Below are positions 23,964 through 24,989 of a stretch of DNA of 24,989 bases, piece after piece. Position numbers and translations under genes: made by a program. This stretch comes from a bacterium. GTDB lineage: Bacteria > Planctomycetota > J058 > JAJDCP01. Position 1 is the stretch's first letter. Each line of letters begins with the position of its first letter. Under the pieces are notes generated by a model. That model was not told the DNA's origin, did not search any database, and was given only the letters and a program-made list of their open reading frames with translations. The stretch is taken from the NCBI GenBank assembly GCA_030428695.1, contig JAUIEM010000107.1, positions 1 to 24,989 on the forward strand, read 5' to 3'.

Positions 23964-24844
23964 ATGAGAACCGTCCTACGCCATCGCGGTCGCGAGATCA
24001 CCGAAGCAGATGTCGCCTTCATCGGCGCATTGATCGCCGCACACTCCCAGGCCTCGCGCCGCGCGCTGTCGATTGAGCTGTGCAAGGCCTGGGAGTGGCG
24101 GCAACCCAACGGAGCTCTCCGCGACGGAGTCTGCCGGCAGCTCTTGCTCGCGCTTCACCGCGCCGGGCACATCGAGCTGCCCTCCCCACGCTGGCGCGCG
24201 AAGCGGCCTGCCGTGCGCAGCCACGTGGCCACAGATCTGGAGGTGGACCGTCGCCCGTTGGAGGTCCCGCTGGCCGAGCTCCCTCCGCTCCGCTGCGCTT
24301 CGTCCCGGTCCGCCGGAGGGAGCACGAGACCCTCTTCGACAGCCTCCTCGCCCAGCACCACTACCTCGGCTTCACGCGGCCGGTGGGTGAGCACCTGAAG
24401 GTCCTGGTCTTCGCCGGAGAGCGGCCGGTGGCCTGCTTCGCCTGGAGCTCCGCGCCCCGCCACCTCGCCGCCCGCGACCGCTTTCTCGGCTGGTCGAGGG
24501 AGGCCCGCCGTCGCAACCTGCGCTTCGTCACCTACAACAGCCGCTTCCTGATCCTGCCCTGGGTGCGTGTCCGGCACCTCGCCTCTCGCCTGCTCGGACG
24601 CATGGTGCGCGCGCTCGCCGGCATGTGGGAAGAGGCCTACCACCACCCGGTGTGGTTCGCCGAGACCTTCGTCGACCCCACGCGTTTCCGCGGAACGTGC
24701 TACCGCGCCGCGAACTGGCGGCTGCTGGGGACGACGACCGGACGCGGCAAGGACGACCAGACCGGCAAGCCCAACCGTTCTCGCAAGCAGGTCCTCGGGC
24801 TGCCGCTGACACGACGCTTCCGGCGCTTGCTGCAGGAGTCGTGA
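23964..24844 (+). pseudogene. druA: DruA-like (DUF4338 family) gene broken by a 5-bp duplication frameshift
   Basis: Two open frames together make one DUF4338/DruA-type protein. The N-terminal part (from the ATG at 23964) reads HRGREITEADVAFIGALI and then LSIELCKAWEWRQPNG. The C-terminal part, in another frame up to the TGA at 24842-24844, holds the family hallmarks HHYLGFTRPVGEHLKVLV, ARDRFLGW, NSRFLILPWVRVRHLAS, ETFVDPTRFRGTCYRAANW and GTTTGRGKDD. The frames meet at a tandem CCGCT duplication (24285-24289 and 24290-24294); removing one copy restores a continuous protein. DruA is the namesake of Druantia anti-phage systems, but orphan copies are common and may be mobile-element related. No other Druantia gene (such as druE) is seen here. 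A sequencing error is an alternative to a real mutation. Confidence 0.83.
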
Positions 24845-24861
24845 CCGTTGGGGAAGAAGAA

Positions 24862-24987
24862 GCGCGGCTGGCGAGGGAAGTCGGCTCTGTGAAGCGAGCT
24901 GCCGCAGTGTGGGCAACCGCTGCGCCTGGCGGACTCTGCGAGATCGATATCGATGACGACGAGAAGCTCGTGCACGCTCGCGCGCAC
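24862..24987 (-). pseudogene. Remnant or partial zinc-ribbon protein, truncated near the DruA-like gene and by the window edge
   Basis: On the minus strand an open frame entering from the right edge reads DLAESARRSGCPHCGSSLHRADFPRQPR. The paired cysteines (CPHC) and LHRADFPRQPR pattern resemble a small zinc-ribbon protein often found beside transposase genes. After PRQPR the frame loses resemblance and runs into the antisense of the DruA-like gene, so the protein appears cut here. The start is not determined; an in-frame GTG at 24985-24987 is possible, and the gene may begin beyond the window. Confidence 0.4.
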
Positions 24988-24989
24988 GA

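Overview
The window is high-G+C bacterial chromosome (visibly near 70% G+C over most of its length). About 14 of 19 coding regions lie on the minus strand. No rRNA, tRNA or CRISPR array was seen. The mix of eukaryote-like Ser/Thr kinases, FHA and degenerate HD-GYP signalling, a dynamin-like GTPase, a divergent Hsp70 and a mevalonate kinase fits a large-genome lineage such as Planctomycetota or Myxococcota. That assignment is inference, because no phylogenetic marker is present.

Layout. (1) 124-4949, minus: a stand-alone threonyl-tRNA editing-domain protein, a short element with terminal inverted repeats (544-792), an unrecognised protein, an M3 oligopeptidase (PrlC-like) and an alpha/beta hydrolase whose nucleophile serine is replaced by Asp. 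(2) 5086-14059, minus: a compact run reading pseudokinase, dynamin-like GTPase, divergent Hsp70, a protein with a GrpE-like C-terminus, and an RNase II/R exonuclease. It is preceded by two promoter candidates. (3) 14189-17795, minus: a mevalonate kinase-HAD phosphatase fusion, UbiX and a UbiD-family decarboxylase, all overlapping. This combination recalls the archaeal mevalonate route through anhydromevalonate phosphate. (4) 17852-19094, plus: an aldo/keto reductase and a small unknown protein, divergent from region 3 across a 56-bp promoter region. (5) 19118-21184, minus: an FHA-GAF-degenerate HD-GYP protein, divergent from (6) 21358-24989, plus: a chimeric kinase/TPR gene cut off just before its metal-binding motif, a coupled methyltransferase, a frameshifted DruA-like gene and a zinc-ribbon remnant. 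Base composition drops near 21955, so region 6 looks like a recombined or transferred segment.

The best candidate for an undescribed system is region 2. A scaffold-like pseudokinase, a membrane-remodelling GTPase and an Hsp70 with its own exchange-factor-like partner are encoded together. A working hypothesis is chaperone-driven assembly or disassembly of a dynamin coat. The second is region 3, which suggests an archaeal-style isoprenoid branch in a bacterium with a novel kinase-phosphatase fusion. All family calls come from reading motifs by eye, without database searches.
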